DNA of 64,000 bases from Anaerolineae bacterium (GTDB taxonomy: Bacteria; Chloroflexota; Anaerolineae; Aggregatilineales; J027). Below, in pieces: positions 7,312 through 14,734 of this stretch. A model generated the notes under the pieces. That model did not search any database, was not told the origin of the DNA, and worked only from the letters and a program-made list of their open reading frames with translations. The stretch lies in the NCBI GenBank assembly GCA_021463865.1, contig JAJTXY010000006.1:124001-188000 (forward strand), in the 5' to 3' direction. The number at the start of each line of letters is the position of its first letter. Position 1 is the first letter of the stretch. The translations under genes were made by a program, and so were the position numbers.

Positions 7312-9243
7312 CTACGCTTTAAGCGCATAAACATGTTGATCGGTTGATCCGATGTATACAATTCCGTCTGAGACACAGGGCGACCCCGTAATGGCCCCAC
7401 CTGTGGCATACGACCAGCGCTCTTTGCCCGTTTTGGCATCTAGGCTATAGACTTTGCCATCCACGCCGCCGATGTAAATCGCCCCATTAAAATAGGCCGG
7501 GGAAGAAGTCACTTGGTCGCCTGCTTTAAATTTCCAGCGTTCGCGTCCACTTGACGCATCAAGGGCATAAACATAGCCATCCACTGAACCGAAATGGACA
7601 TTGCCATTGGCGATGACAGGGGATGAGATCACTGGCTTGCCGGTGCGATAGCGCCATACACTCCAACCGTTTTTCGCCTCAAGTGTATACAAATGTGAAT
7701 CACTTGATCCGAAAAAAACCATACCTTCATAGACTACTGGCGACGACATCACCGAGCGTTTGGTCTTAAAACGCCATTTTAGTTGACCGCTGAGGTCAAG
7801 GGCAAATACATCACCCAAATCGGTGCCAAAAATAATGAGTTCGTCGGTCAGGGCTGGTCGGCTACGGATGGGTGAACCCGCGTCATATTTCCACGCGGCT
7901 CGTCCGGTTGCAACACGCACCGCATAAAATTTGTGGTCATCGCTGCCAAAAAATACATGCCCGTGTGCAACGGTTGGGGAGGAACGAATCGGTCCCTGTG
8001 TCGTCAGTTTCCAATTTTGGCGCCCACTGCGAATATCTACTGCATAAATGCTGAAATCATTCGATCCGGCAATTACCAAATTTTCTTCTTCGGCAATTGC
8101 AGGCATGGTCGCCACACCGCCATCGGTGGGAAATTTCCACCGTAATTGACCATTTTCAACATTCAATGCCCACAGGTTGTTGTCATAAGAGCCAACAAAG
8201 AGCAAGCCTTGATGTACAGTCGGGGTCGAACGGATTTCTTCTTCAAATTTGAATTTCCATCGTACATCAATGGCATTACGTGAGGCTTCGGCCCATTCAT
8301 CCGAGAGAGCAGTTGTGGCTTGACTTGACCCACCCGCGCCAGCCCCGGCGGACACAACAGGCAGTCCTTTGGACTTGTTCAATACCGCTTCCAATGCTTT
8401 TTTCATGGCCTCGGCAGTGACAAATCGCTGACTCATATCGAAGGTCAGCGCCCGCATGACAACGGCTTCAAGTTCGGGCGAGACATCCGGATTGGCCTCA
8501 CGAATAGGCCGATCTGCAAAGGTGAAGGGTGGTTCAAGGCGTGGGTCGTGACGAGTGAGGGCATGATGCAGGGTCGCCCCTACTCCATAAATATCACTGC
8601 CGGGGTTAGCCTCGCCCTTATATTGTTCGGGTGCAGAATACCCCTCTGTACCAATCGTGGTACCTTTTTGCCCAACTTGAAAGGTGCGTGCAATCCCAAA
8701 GTCAATGAGACGCAGCCGACCAAATTGGTCAATCATGATGTTGGCGGGTTTGATGTCACGGAAAATAATGGGAGGTTGATGCTGATGTAAATAATTGATC
8801 ACATCACAGACATCAATGCCCCATTTCACAATCATTTCAATCGGAATATCAGGGACCGTATTGAGAATGGACTCGAAATCTTTGCCGTTGATATACTCCA
8901 TGACCAGATAGGCCCGGTCACGGACAGAAAAATAATCGTAAATCGTGGGAATCGCGGGATGACTAAGCGCCGCCAGCAAGTTGGCCTCGCGCTCAAAATT
9001 GCGTAGGCTCATATCTCGCAATTCTGGGTCTTGCGAGAGATTGAGCATTTCTTTCACCGCGACGTAGCGTTCTACATTGGGAAATTGTAAATCGCGGGCT
9101 TGATATACCGAACCCATGCCCCCAACACCTAACACCCCAGTGATGCGATAGCGATTCACCAATACAACATTGGGCTGAAGCGCACCATCAACACCGAGCA
9201 GGTCTTTTTTGGGTTCGCTTGCGAACTGCCTTGTATCTACCAT
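7312..9243 (-). CDS. Ser/Thr protein kinase with C-terminal PQQ-like beta-propeller
   Basis: A 643-residue fusion. The Hanks-type kinase domain (about residues 30-295) has the glycine-rich loop 'LGVGGMGSVYQA', the catalytic Lys in 'YVAVKEM', a variant HRD (FRD in 'IIFRDIKPANIMI'), and DFG in 'LIDFGIART'. A short Gly/Ala-rich linker leads to seven repeated PQQ-like blades (about 335-643), each with forms of 'WKFKTxxxxxSSPVVxxGxVxFGSxDxxxYALDA'. I see no transmembrane helix between the two parts and no signal peptide, so the propeller should be cytoplasmic, unlike the usual extracytoplasmic sensor arrangement. It is the first gene of the minus-strand signalling operon. Its substrates probably include the adjacent FHA protein, the DnaJ-vWA protein or the GTPase (inference). 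Confidence 0.92.
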   Translation of the reverse strand: MVDTRQFASEPKKDLLGVDGALQPNVVLVNRYRITGVLGVGGMGSVYQARDLQFPNVERYVAVKEMLNLSQDPELRDMSLRNFEREANLLAALSHPAIPTIYDYFSVRDRAYLVMEYINGKDFESILNTVPDIPIEMIVKWGIDVCDVINYLHQHQPPIIFRDIKPANIMIDQFGRLRLIDFGIARTFQVGQKGTTIGTEGYSAPEQYKGEANPGSDIYGVGATLHHALTRHDPRLEPPFTFADRPIREANPDVSPELEAVVMRALTFDMSQRFVTAEAMKKALEAVLNKSKGLPVVSAGAGAGGSSQATTALSDEWAEASRNAIDVRWKFKFEEEIRSTPTVHQGLLFVGSYDNNLWALNVENGQLRWKFPTDGGVATMPAIAEEENLVIAGSNDFSIYAVDIRSGRQNWKLTTQGPIRSSPTVAHGHVFFGSDDHKFYAVRVATGRAAWKYDAGSPIRSRPALTDELIIFGTDLGDVFALDLSGQLKWRFKTKRSVMSSPVVYEGMVFFGSSDSHLYTLEAKNGWSVWRYRTGKPVISSPVIANGNVHFGSVDGYVYALDASSGRERWKFKAGDQVTSSPAYFNGAIYIGGVDGKVYSLDAKTGKERWSYATGGAITGSPCVSDGIVYIGSTDQHVYALKA

Positions 9244-9332
9244 ATGGATAAGACCTTTGCCCTACATAAAAAGCTAATGAATGGAAATCAGATGACTGTC
9301 TCCCTATCCAGACAACCTAATTCCTCTCTTGT

Positions 9333-9359
9333 ATTGTACATCGGGAACAGATTCAACAA
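9333..9359 (-). promoter_or_regulatory. Possible promoter of the kinase operon
   Basis: On the minus strand a TTGTTG hexamer is followed after 15 nt by TACAAT, about 90 nt upstream of the kinase start. The spacing is short for a sigma-70 site, so this is tentative. The 185-nt gap between tmk and the kinase gene holds no other clear signal. Confidence 0.3.
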
Positions 9360-9428
9360 TAAATGATGAATGATTAACGAAATTATAGTAAATTGAGGTT
9401 TTAATCGCAATTATTCGGCATTGAGGTT

Positions 9429-10061
9429 TTAGGAACGGCGCGATAATCGAGGGAAAACGGCTTGTCGAATACGCTCTTGGATAATTTCCACCCCACCCAT
9501 CCCATCAACAACGACCCAACGGGCTGGTTCCAGTTGAATTAAGGTTTGATAGCCGACATGTACCCGCTGATGAAAATCGAGGGCCAATGCGTCCAGCCGA
9601 TTCCATTCAGCTCCCTGTTTGGCGGCAATTTGACGGCGCTCCAATCCCGCTTCTGGTGAAATATCGAGGTATAGCGTCAAATCAGGTTTCAATCCCTCGG
9701 TGGCAAAATCCAAAATCAAGCGGAGGGTGTCTAGATCGAGACCACGCCCATAGCCCTGATAGGCCAATGTTGAATCAACATAACGATCCGACAAAATAAT
9801 TTCGCCTGCTGCCAATCGGGGGCGGATGACCTCTGCCACCAGTTGGGCACGCGAAGCGGTATAGAGCAGCAGTTCGGTACGGGCGTGCATTTTTTCATTT
9901 TTGAGGGTGTGCAACACTTCGCGGATTTGATCGCCAATATCGGTGCCCCCCGGTTCGCGTGTCTGCGTCACGGTATAACCCTGTTCACGCAGAGCCGCCG
10001 CAAGAAGTTGGATTTGGGTGGTCTTACCGCTGCCTTCTGGCCCTTCAAATGTGATAAACAA
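9429..10061 (-). CDS. tmk: Thymidylate kinase
   Basis: A 210-residue cytosolic enzyme that phosphorylates dTMP to dTDP for DNA synthesis. The P loop is GPEGSGKTT at residues 7-15. 'TREPGGTDIG' is the family's dTMP-binding motif. 'ILSDRYVDSTLAYQGYGRG' carries the DR(Y/F) signature and LID residues follow ('ERRQIAAKQGAEWNRLD'). Length is normal. It is followed on the same strand by nothing closely linked, and preceded 26 nt upstream by a membrane-anchored protein gene, so these two may be co-transcribed. Confidence 0.95.
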   Translation of the reverse strand: MFITFEGPEGSGKTTQIQLLAAALREQGYTVTQTREPGGTDIGDQIREVLHTLKNEKMHARTELLLYTASRAQLVAEVIRPRLAAGEIILSDRYVDSTLAYQGYGRGLDLDTLRLILDFATEGLKPDLTLYLDISPEAGLERRQIAAKQGAEWNRLDALALDFHQRVHVGYQTLIQLEPARWVVVDGMGGVEIIQERIRQAVFPRLSRRS

Positions 10062-10087
10062 GAGGTGTATCCTTTTTTAGAGATATT

Positions 10088-10603
10088 TTATCGTCCCAAC
10101 CACGCGGCGGGGTGTTCGACTGCGACTATTGTTAATTCAGTGTAATCCGCTTGAGGTTGATTTTTTGTCCAGACGGTCAGTTCGCCCTTGTATGTTCCCG
10201 GCTGGGTGACGACCATTGCCACGCGCATCCGTAGGGATTCATCGGCCTGCAAAACGGGACGGCGCTGGATGGCAAAGGTGTATTCGACCCATTTGGATTG
10301 ACCTAGATCATCCGTTTCACGGTAGGGTGGCACCATTTCAATAACACTTACTCCCTGTTCCAGCAAGTCACGTTCCACGCCGATGCTAATCAACTCCTGT
10401 TGGCTGTCGGTGGTGTTATTCAGGGTCAAAGCTACGTCAAACGACTGATTAACCAACACAATACGGGGTGCTTCTGCTTTAGCTTCAATCACATTAGCCT
10501 CACTGCCCAAATAAGCCAAAACTGCACCCCCTAGTACAGCCAGCATGACAGCTATTAAACTGGTGCTGACCAAAAGTTTCTTCCAGCGGGCTTTTAAGTT
10601 CAT
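10088..10603 (-). CDS. Membrane-anchored extracytoplasmic protein of unknown function
   Basis: A 171-residue protein. A basic N-terminus (MNLKARWKK) and one hydrophobic helix at about residues 9-32 look like a signal anchor. The rest is predicted all-beta and immunoglobulin-like, with 'NQSFDVALTLNNTTDSQQELISIGV' resembling domains that describe protein-to-protein or polymer contacts. It lacks catalytic motifs. It is encoded between the R3H-AAA ATPase gene, from which it is separated by a probable terminator, and tmk 26 nt downstream. I do not recognise a named family. Confidence 0.6.
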   Translation of the reverse strand: MNLKARWKKLLVSTSLIAVMLAVLGGAVLAYLGSEANVIEAKAEAPRIVLVNQSFDVALTLNNTTDSQQELISIGVERDLLEQGVSVIEMVPPYRETDDLGQSKWVEYTFAIQRRPVLQADESLRMRVAMVVTQPGTYKGELTVWTKNQPQADYTELTIVAVEHPAAWLGR

Positions 10604-10621
10604 AGATGTTCCCGAAAATTA

Positions 10622-10646
10622 AAGGGTGATTGCACCAACCACCCTT
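10622..10646 (-). terminator. Probable intrinsic terminator after the R3H-AAA ATPase gene
   Basis: A 7-bp stem AAGGGTG/CACCCTT with an 11-nt loop, followed on the minus strand by TTAATTTT. It lies about 30 nt past the stop codon of the upstream ATPase gene. Confidence 0.55.
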
Positions 10647-10678
10647 ATCATTTTTGCCACAGATTAGCACGTTTTCAA

Positions 10679-12430
10679 CTAGATGGGCTGCTCATTCCGC
10701 AAAACGCGCACATGACGGAATGGCTCGGTACCATAACTCTTGGAGACGAGGTTTTCGTCCCGGATGAGTTCATGCTGACGGCGACGGATATGTGGCGACT
10801 GCGGACGCAAATCCACGTAGTACACCGCGCCATCACGGATTTTATCAATGGCCTGTCGTGTTTCTTCCATCGCTTCTGCAAAGGGGTCAACATGGGTGTT
10901 CAGGTCAATGCCGAACAAATCTGCCAAGAAGTTTTCCACCTGATTGGCAGTATTGGCCCGCAAGACATGAATCGCCACATTGCGCCGTTCCGCGTCCACA
11001 ATGAGCTTAGGTCGCTGACGATAGTAAGTTTTTACCGTGACCAGCACATCCGCACCTCGCAGATCATCTACTAGATGGATCGGTACATTCAATCGTTCAG
11101 CGGCTTCCGTCAAACGATTACGTGCCACTCCATAGGCATAGATTTTGATTTGCCGATTTTTCAACTGCTGGGGCAGCGGAAGCGGCTGGGTGTGGTCAGG
11201 GTCGGAATCTTCCATCGCCAAAGCCAAGGTGTTTTCCAATGGCATTGATCTGGGTTTAGGTGGAGCGGCAACCGCAGCATGTTCTCGACTGCCATTTTTC
11301 GTCACCGCAATAGATTCATCATGGTCGCGGTGTTCATGCCGTTCTGCCTTATGCCGTTTACCATTGCCGCCACTCGCCCGCAGATCAACCACCTCTCGAG
11401 CGTGATTGCGTTCTGGCACAAGCGTGGTTTCGGGGATAATCATTTCTTTATGAATGGCCCCGTTTTCATCACGCCAGCGCACTTCCACAGGCAATGGCCG
11501 CCCGCGCAACTGCGAGTCAACCGCTGCCCCGACATCGTTATGGATAACCATACGATCACGGGCTTGGATTTCGATCAAGACGTCAAAGGTTGGGGGGGCA
11601 CGCCGCTCCAAAACAGTTTTTTGGGTGCCCCGTCGCCGAGCTTCTTCGTCTGAAAGTGTTACCGACTCCACCCCACCGACTAGATCGGAAAGGGTTGGAT
11701 TCCGCAAAATATTTTCCAACGTATTGCCGTGTGCCGTGCCAATCAATTGCACCCCACGTTCGGCAATGGTACGGGCGGCCTGTGCTTCTAGCTCACGCCC
11801 AATTTCGTCAATGATGATGGTTTCGGGGTTGTGGTTTTCCACTGCCTCGATCATCACTTCATGCTGGAGGGTTGGTTGCGCCACCTGCATTCGGCGTGAA
11901 TTGCCGATTGCGGGATGCGGCACGTCACCATCCCCACCGATTTCATTTGAGGTATCCACAATCACCACGCGGCGCGATGCCCCTAACACACGAGCAGTCT
12001 CACGCAGCATCGTTGTTTTGCCTACGCCGGGTGGCCCCAGCAGCAATACACTTTGCTTGGACTGGATAATGTCTTCGATAATGTCAATCGTGCCATAGAC
12101 CGCACGGCCCACGCGGCACGTCAACCCGACGACATCCCCGCGTCGGTTGCGGATAGCGCTGATACGGTGAAGGGTGCGTTCAATGCCCCCGCGATTGTCG
12201 GCGTCAAACATCGCAATCCGCGAGACCACATACTCCAATTCTTCATGAGTAATTTCGTGGTCACTCAACGGATGATTACCGTCAAGATAGCGTGCCATCG
12301 GGACTCGCCCCAGATCGAGGACGACTTCCAACAGCATATCATGACGGCCCAGCTTGTCTAACGTGGCGACAATGGCAGGAGGCCAGATTTCCTTCAGCCG
12401 GTCAATGTCATCAGTTATCCGATGTTCCAT
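10679..12430 (-). CDS. SpoIIIAA-like AAA ATPase with C-terminal R3H nucleic-acid-binding domain
   Basis: A 583-residue cytosolic ATPase. The N-terminal AAA domain (about residues 60-290) has Walker A 'LLGPPGVGKTTMLRE', Walker B 'ETIIIDEIGRE' and a 'RGVQLIGTAHG' sensor region, much like stage III sporulation protein AA and pilus-type ATPases. A charged, low-complexity linker (about 345-420) follows. A Rossmann-like segment then leads into a C-terminal R3H domain with the defining Arg-x3-His ('RRRQHELIRDENL'), which binds single-stranded nucleic acid. This arrangement is common in cyanobacteria, plastid-bearing lineages and Chloroflexota, where its function is unknown. It appears monocistronic or coupled to the next minus-strand gene. 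Confidence 0.85.
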   Translation of the reverse strand: MEHRITDDIDRLKEIWPPAIVATLDKLGRHDMLLEVVLDLGRVPMARYLDGNHPLSDHEITHEELEYVVSRIAMFDADNRGGIERTLHRISAIRNRRGDVVGLTCRVGRAVYGTIDIIEDIIQSKQSVLLLGPPGVGKTTMLRETARVLGASRRVVIVDTSNEIGGDGDVPHPAIGNSRRMQVAQPTLQHEVMIEAVENHNPETIIIDEIGRELEAQAARTIAERGVQLIGTAHGNTLENILRNPTLSDLVGGVESVTLSDEEARRRGTQKTVLERRAPPTFDVLIEIQARDRMVIHNDVGAAVDSQLRGRPLPVEVRWRDENGAIHKEMIIPETTLVPERNHAREVVDLRASGGNGKRHKAERHEHRDHDESIAVTKNGSREHAAVAAPPKPRSMPLENTLALAMEDSDPDHTQPLPLPQQLKNRQIKIYAYGVARNRLTEAAERLNVPIHLVDDLRGADVLVTVKTYYRQRPKLIVDAERRNVAIHVLRANTANQVENFLADLFGIDLNTHVDPFAEAMEETRQAIDKIRDGAVYYVDLRPQSPHIRRRQHELIRDENLVSKSYGTEPFRHVRVLRNEQPI

Positions 12431-12499
12431 ATGGTTTGTTGTTTTTCTCCAGAGTTGTTTTAACGCATAACGAACATGCGTAGGGCGACAAACCGACCC

Positions 12500-13591
12500 C
12501 TAGCGCAGCGGTTCAATCGAAATTTCCGCTGAACTTACGAGCGTGCCGAATTCCAAAGTGGCCCGCGCTGGCTCTGTCCCGTTTTCCATCCGTGCTACGG
12601 TGTGTTTGACAAACACCGCCTGCTGGTCACCCGCTACTAGGCCCAACAGATTCAGCGGTATTCGCAGCCAATCTTGATAAGATCGCACCGCAAAATACAT
12701 GGGCAGGCGTTCGGCTTTTGACCAACAATTGATGGCATGTTCAAGGATAGCTTCGGCCTCTTCATACACGTCCGGGTGTAGATAGGGCTTCACCATTAAC
12801 CCCGCTTTGCCTTCAATCACCGACAGATAACCGAGCAGTCGTTGTTCGCCAATGACCTCCACCACCAAACTGCCGGCATTAATCTCCGGTAGAGGGTCAG
12901 CCTGTTGGATAAGACTTGGCACCAACGCGGCATGAAGCGCTTGTACGCGAATCATGTCAATTTCATTGGCAGGCCGCACATGCAGCCGTTCCAACGAAGC
13001 ACTCGGTCGGATTGGTCCCGGCGCTCTTCGGAAAATGGTCTGTCGAGCGTAGACGACAAACCCCGCTTTACGCAACAGCTTAAACGCACTATGTTCATGC
13101 TCTAACACCTCCGCTGTAATCGTCCACGCACCCCGCCGCCCTGCTGTATGAACTAGCCCGTCAATTAACTGCAACCATGCCACATAATCGAGATTTTCTT
13201 GTGGAATGGGAGCGAGGCAAGCGATATGCGCGGATCGTTCCCCAACCCGATGCCGAATCTGCCCGATCAATCCATTGTCGCCGTCACGCATAACCAATGT
13301 TGGAAAACCGAGATCAGCCATTGGCACCATCGCAAGCAGTGCCGCTTCCAAAGGATTAATCCCTCGGGTAAGTGCAATGGTCGTGTCGGTCAGTAGTTGG
13401 CGTGACGCCAGACGACGCACGAGAGCGAGGTCCATTGGGGTTGGGGCAAAGGGGCGAACGTCAGTCACAAATTTGTGTCGTTTTGGGTGGTCCAAAAAAG
13501 CTGCATAAGCGGTTCTCAGCGAAAACTCCACTGGCGCATCCCACAAAATTGTGCGCCCGATTAAAAGTATTGTATCACAAGCCATGCCCAT
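12500..13591 (-). CDS. Conserved protein with GNAT-like fold, function unknown
   Basis: A roughly 363-residue soluble protein. No signature residues let me name it. The pattern 'FKLLRKAGFVVYARQTIFRR' (about residues 175-195) resembles the end of a GNAT N-acetyltransferase domain. The second half ('LHAALVPSLIQQADPL', 'LLGYLSVIEGKAGLMVKPYLHP') looks like a second, divergent copy of the same fold, so a tandem-GNAT protein is my best guess. The start is uncertain: the track gives TTG at 13600, ATGs lie at 13591 and 13585, and a GTG a little downstream is possible. None has a good Shine-Dalgarno. It is followed 69 nt later by the R3H-AAA gene. Confidence 0.6.
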   Translation of the reverse strand: MGMACDTILLIGRTILWDAPVEFSLRTAYAAFLDHPKRHKFVTDVRPFAPTPMDLALVRRLASRQLLTDTTIALTRGINPLEAALLAMVPMADLGFPTLVMRDGDNGLIGQIRHRVGERSAHIACLAPIPQENLDYVAWLQLIDGLVHTAGRRGAWTITAEVLEHEHSAFKLLRKAGFVVYARQTIFRRAPGPIRPSASLERLHVRPANEIDMIRVQALHAALVPSLIQQADPLPEINAGSLVVEVIGEQRLLGYLSVIEGKAGLMVKPYLHPDVYEEAEAILEHAINCWSKAERLPMYFAVRSYQDWLRIPLNLLGLVAGDQQAVFVKHTVARMENGTEPARATLEFGTLVSSAEISIEPLR

Positions 13592-13690
13592 TCGCGGCAA
13601 AAATTTATAGACTTCTTACTAAAATTAGCGCCACGTCATGAGATGGATAGAAATCGGTTGCTCTGGGGAAAAATTAGGCAGAAAATGAAA

Positions 13691-13713
13691 AACCCCTGCC
13701 CGGAGCAGAGGTT
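13691..13713 (-). terminator. Intrinsic terminator after the cupin gene
   Basis: A 9-bp hairpin (one G-T pair) AACCTCTGC/GCAGGGGTT read on the minus strand, with a 5-nt loop and then TTTCATTTTC. It is 30 nt past the cupin stop codon. Confidence 0.7.
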
Positions 13714-13742
13714 CATGTTTCAAAGGGTGATTGAGAGGAATT

Positions 13743-14081
13743 TTAGCGGCGGGCGGCGGGTGTACCTTCGACACACATGACGCCCTGAGGGCCAACGGTT
13801 ATGCTATGACGTGCCCCGGCTGCAATGTCAATGCGGTCGCCCTTTTTCAGTACGACACGCTGACGGGTATCAGGCAGAAATACCTCCATGCTACCCTCCA
13901 CACAATAGAGCGATTTGGCATGTCCGTGACTGCGAACCCCATACCGATAATTGGCATTATTCGACCATTTAAAGGGTCGTAATCCATCTTGCTCAAGCTG
14001 ATGGGTCATCAAGGCAAGCGTTGGATGTTGGCTGCCATGCCAGCGAACGACGCGCAGCATATCAGTTTTTGTTGCAGACAT
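13743..14081 (-). CDS. Small cupin-domain protein
   Basis: A 112-residue single-domain cupin. The two cupin motifs are recognisable: 'RSHGHAKSLYCVEGSMEVFL' (His-x-His and a Glu-like position) and 'GDRIDIAAGARHSITVG' (the late His). These would bind one divalent metal in a beta-barrel. Substrate is not predictable; such small cupins range from sugar isomerases to regulators. It has its own terminator and a probable promoter with an adjacent palindrome, so it seems to be a single-gene, individually regulated unit. Confidence 0.8.
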   Translation of the reverse strand: MSATKTDMLRVVRWHGSQHPTLALMTHQLEQDGLRPFKWSNNANYRYGVRSHGHAKSLYCVEGSMEVFLPDTRQRVVLKKGDRIDIAAGARHSITVGPQGVMCVEGTPAARR

Positions 14082-14135
14082 AAAACTCCAAAGTCCCTTC
14101 CAAAATTTGGTCTAAGTAACAAACCAAATTCTAAT

Positions 14136-14155
14136 AATTGAATTGTCATTCAATT
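14136..14155. promoter_or_regulatory. Perfect inverted repeat, possible operator upstream of the cupin gene
   Basis: AATTGAAT and ATTCAATT are separated by 4 nt (TGTC). The palindrome lies just downstream of the predicted minus-strand -10 element and 55 nt before the cupin start, where a MarR- or TetR-size dimer could block transcription. Near it, at 14100-14110, CCAAAATTTGG is a second palindrome. Confidence 0.4.
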
Positions 14156-14170
14156 GATGCCGGAGAAAAT

Positions 14171-14197
14171 ATTATACCAATCCTAAATATTTTTCAA
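14171..14197 (-). promoter_or_regulatory. Possible promoter of the cupin gene
   Basis: Minus-strand TTGAAA, a 15-nt spacer and a perfect TATAAT, partly inside the end of the GNAT gene. The spacer is short, but CTTGAA with 16 nt is an alternative reading. Confidence 0.45.
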
Positions 14198-14732
14198 GCA
14201 TCCAGCATGGCTCATGGACTTGTACAATTTCACCAACATGGTTTACATACTGCCATTTACCGGGGTCATCCGCATACACGCTATAATCATGGCGTTCGTA
14301 CAATCGCCGCGCCCCCACATTGGTTTTGGCAACCGAGATGGTTGACCATTGGTTGTCGTGCTGCACCAATAGTCGTTCGGCCTCTTGTAGCAGTCGTGTG
14401 CCGATGCCTCGATTATGGAGGTGTTCCATGACCCGCAGTGCGTAAAGATACCCCCGCCGCACCGGTTCATCTTCTTCGGTGTGATAACGATTGCGTTTAT
14501 AGGGGGTTGGCTGTCCGGGCAAAATAAAAACATGCCCTACCGGGAATCCGCCTAAATCCGCGATCAGCATGAGGCGTTTGCCCAGACATTGGTCTTCATA
14601 GGTCAGCCGGAACATGCGCCGAAAATGGGTATATTGACCATACCATTCCAATTTGGGCAAATCTTCGGGAATGGCTAACCGCAGTTGTAAATCGAGTTCG
14701 AGGTGCATAGAAGCGACAACAGTGATGTCCAT
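14172..14732 (-). CDS. GNAT-family N-acetyltransferase
   Basis: A 186-residue acetyl-CoA-dependent acetyltransferase. The GNAT motif A region is 'GYLYALRVMEHLHNRGIGTRLLQEAERL', with the pyrophosphate-binding R-G-x-G-T variant near residue 112. 'NQWSTISVAKTNVGARRLYERHDYSVY' supplies the usual late helix. Acceptor substrate is unknown. It begins two nt after the stop codon of the DHH-CBS-CCA gene and so is probably translated with it. The upstream part 'MLIADLGGFPVGHVFIL' matches the central beta strands of the family. Confidence 0.85.
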   Translation of the reverse strand: MDITVVASMHLELDLQLRLAIPEDLPKLEWYGQYTHFRRMFRLTYEDQCLGKRLMLIADLGGFPVGHVFILPGQPTPYKRNRYHTEEDEPVRRGYLYALRVMEHLHNRGIGTRLLQEAERLLVQHDNQWSTISVAKTNVGARRLYERHDYSVYADDPGKWQYVNHVGEIVQVHEPCWMLEKYLGLV

Positions 14733-14734
14733 AA

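Noticed and set aside
7312-8250. Periodic DNA repeats that might be a CRISPR array
   Set aside because: The periodicity is in protein sequence (propeller blades), with divergent DNA, no constant spacer-repeat pattern and an open reading frame.
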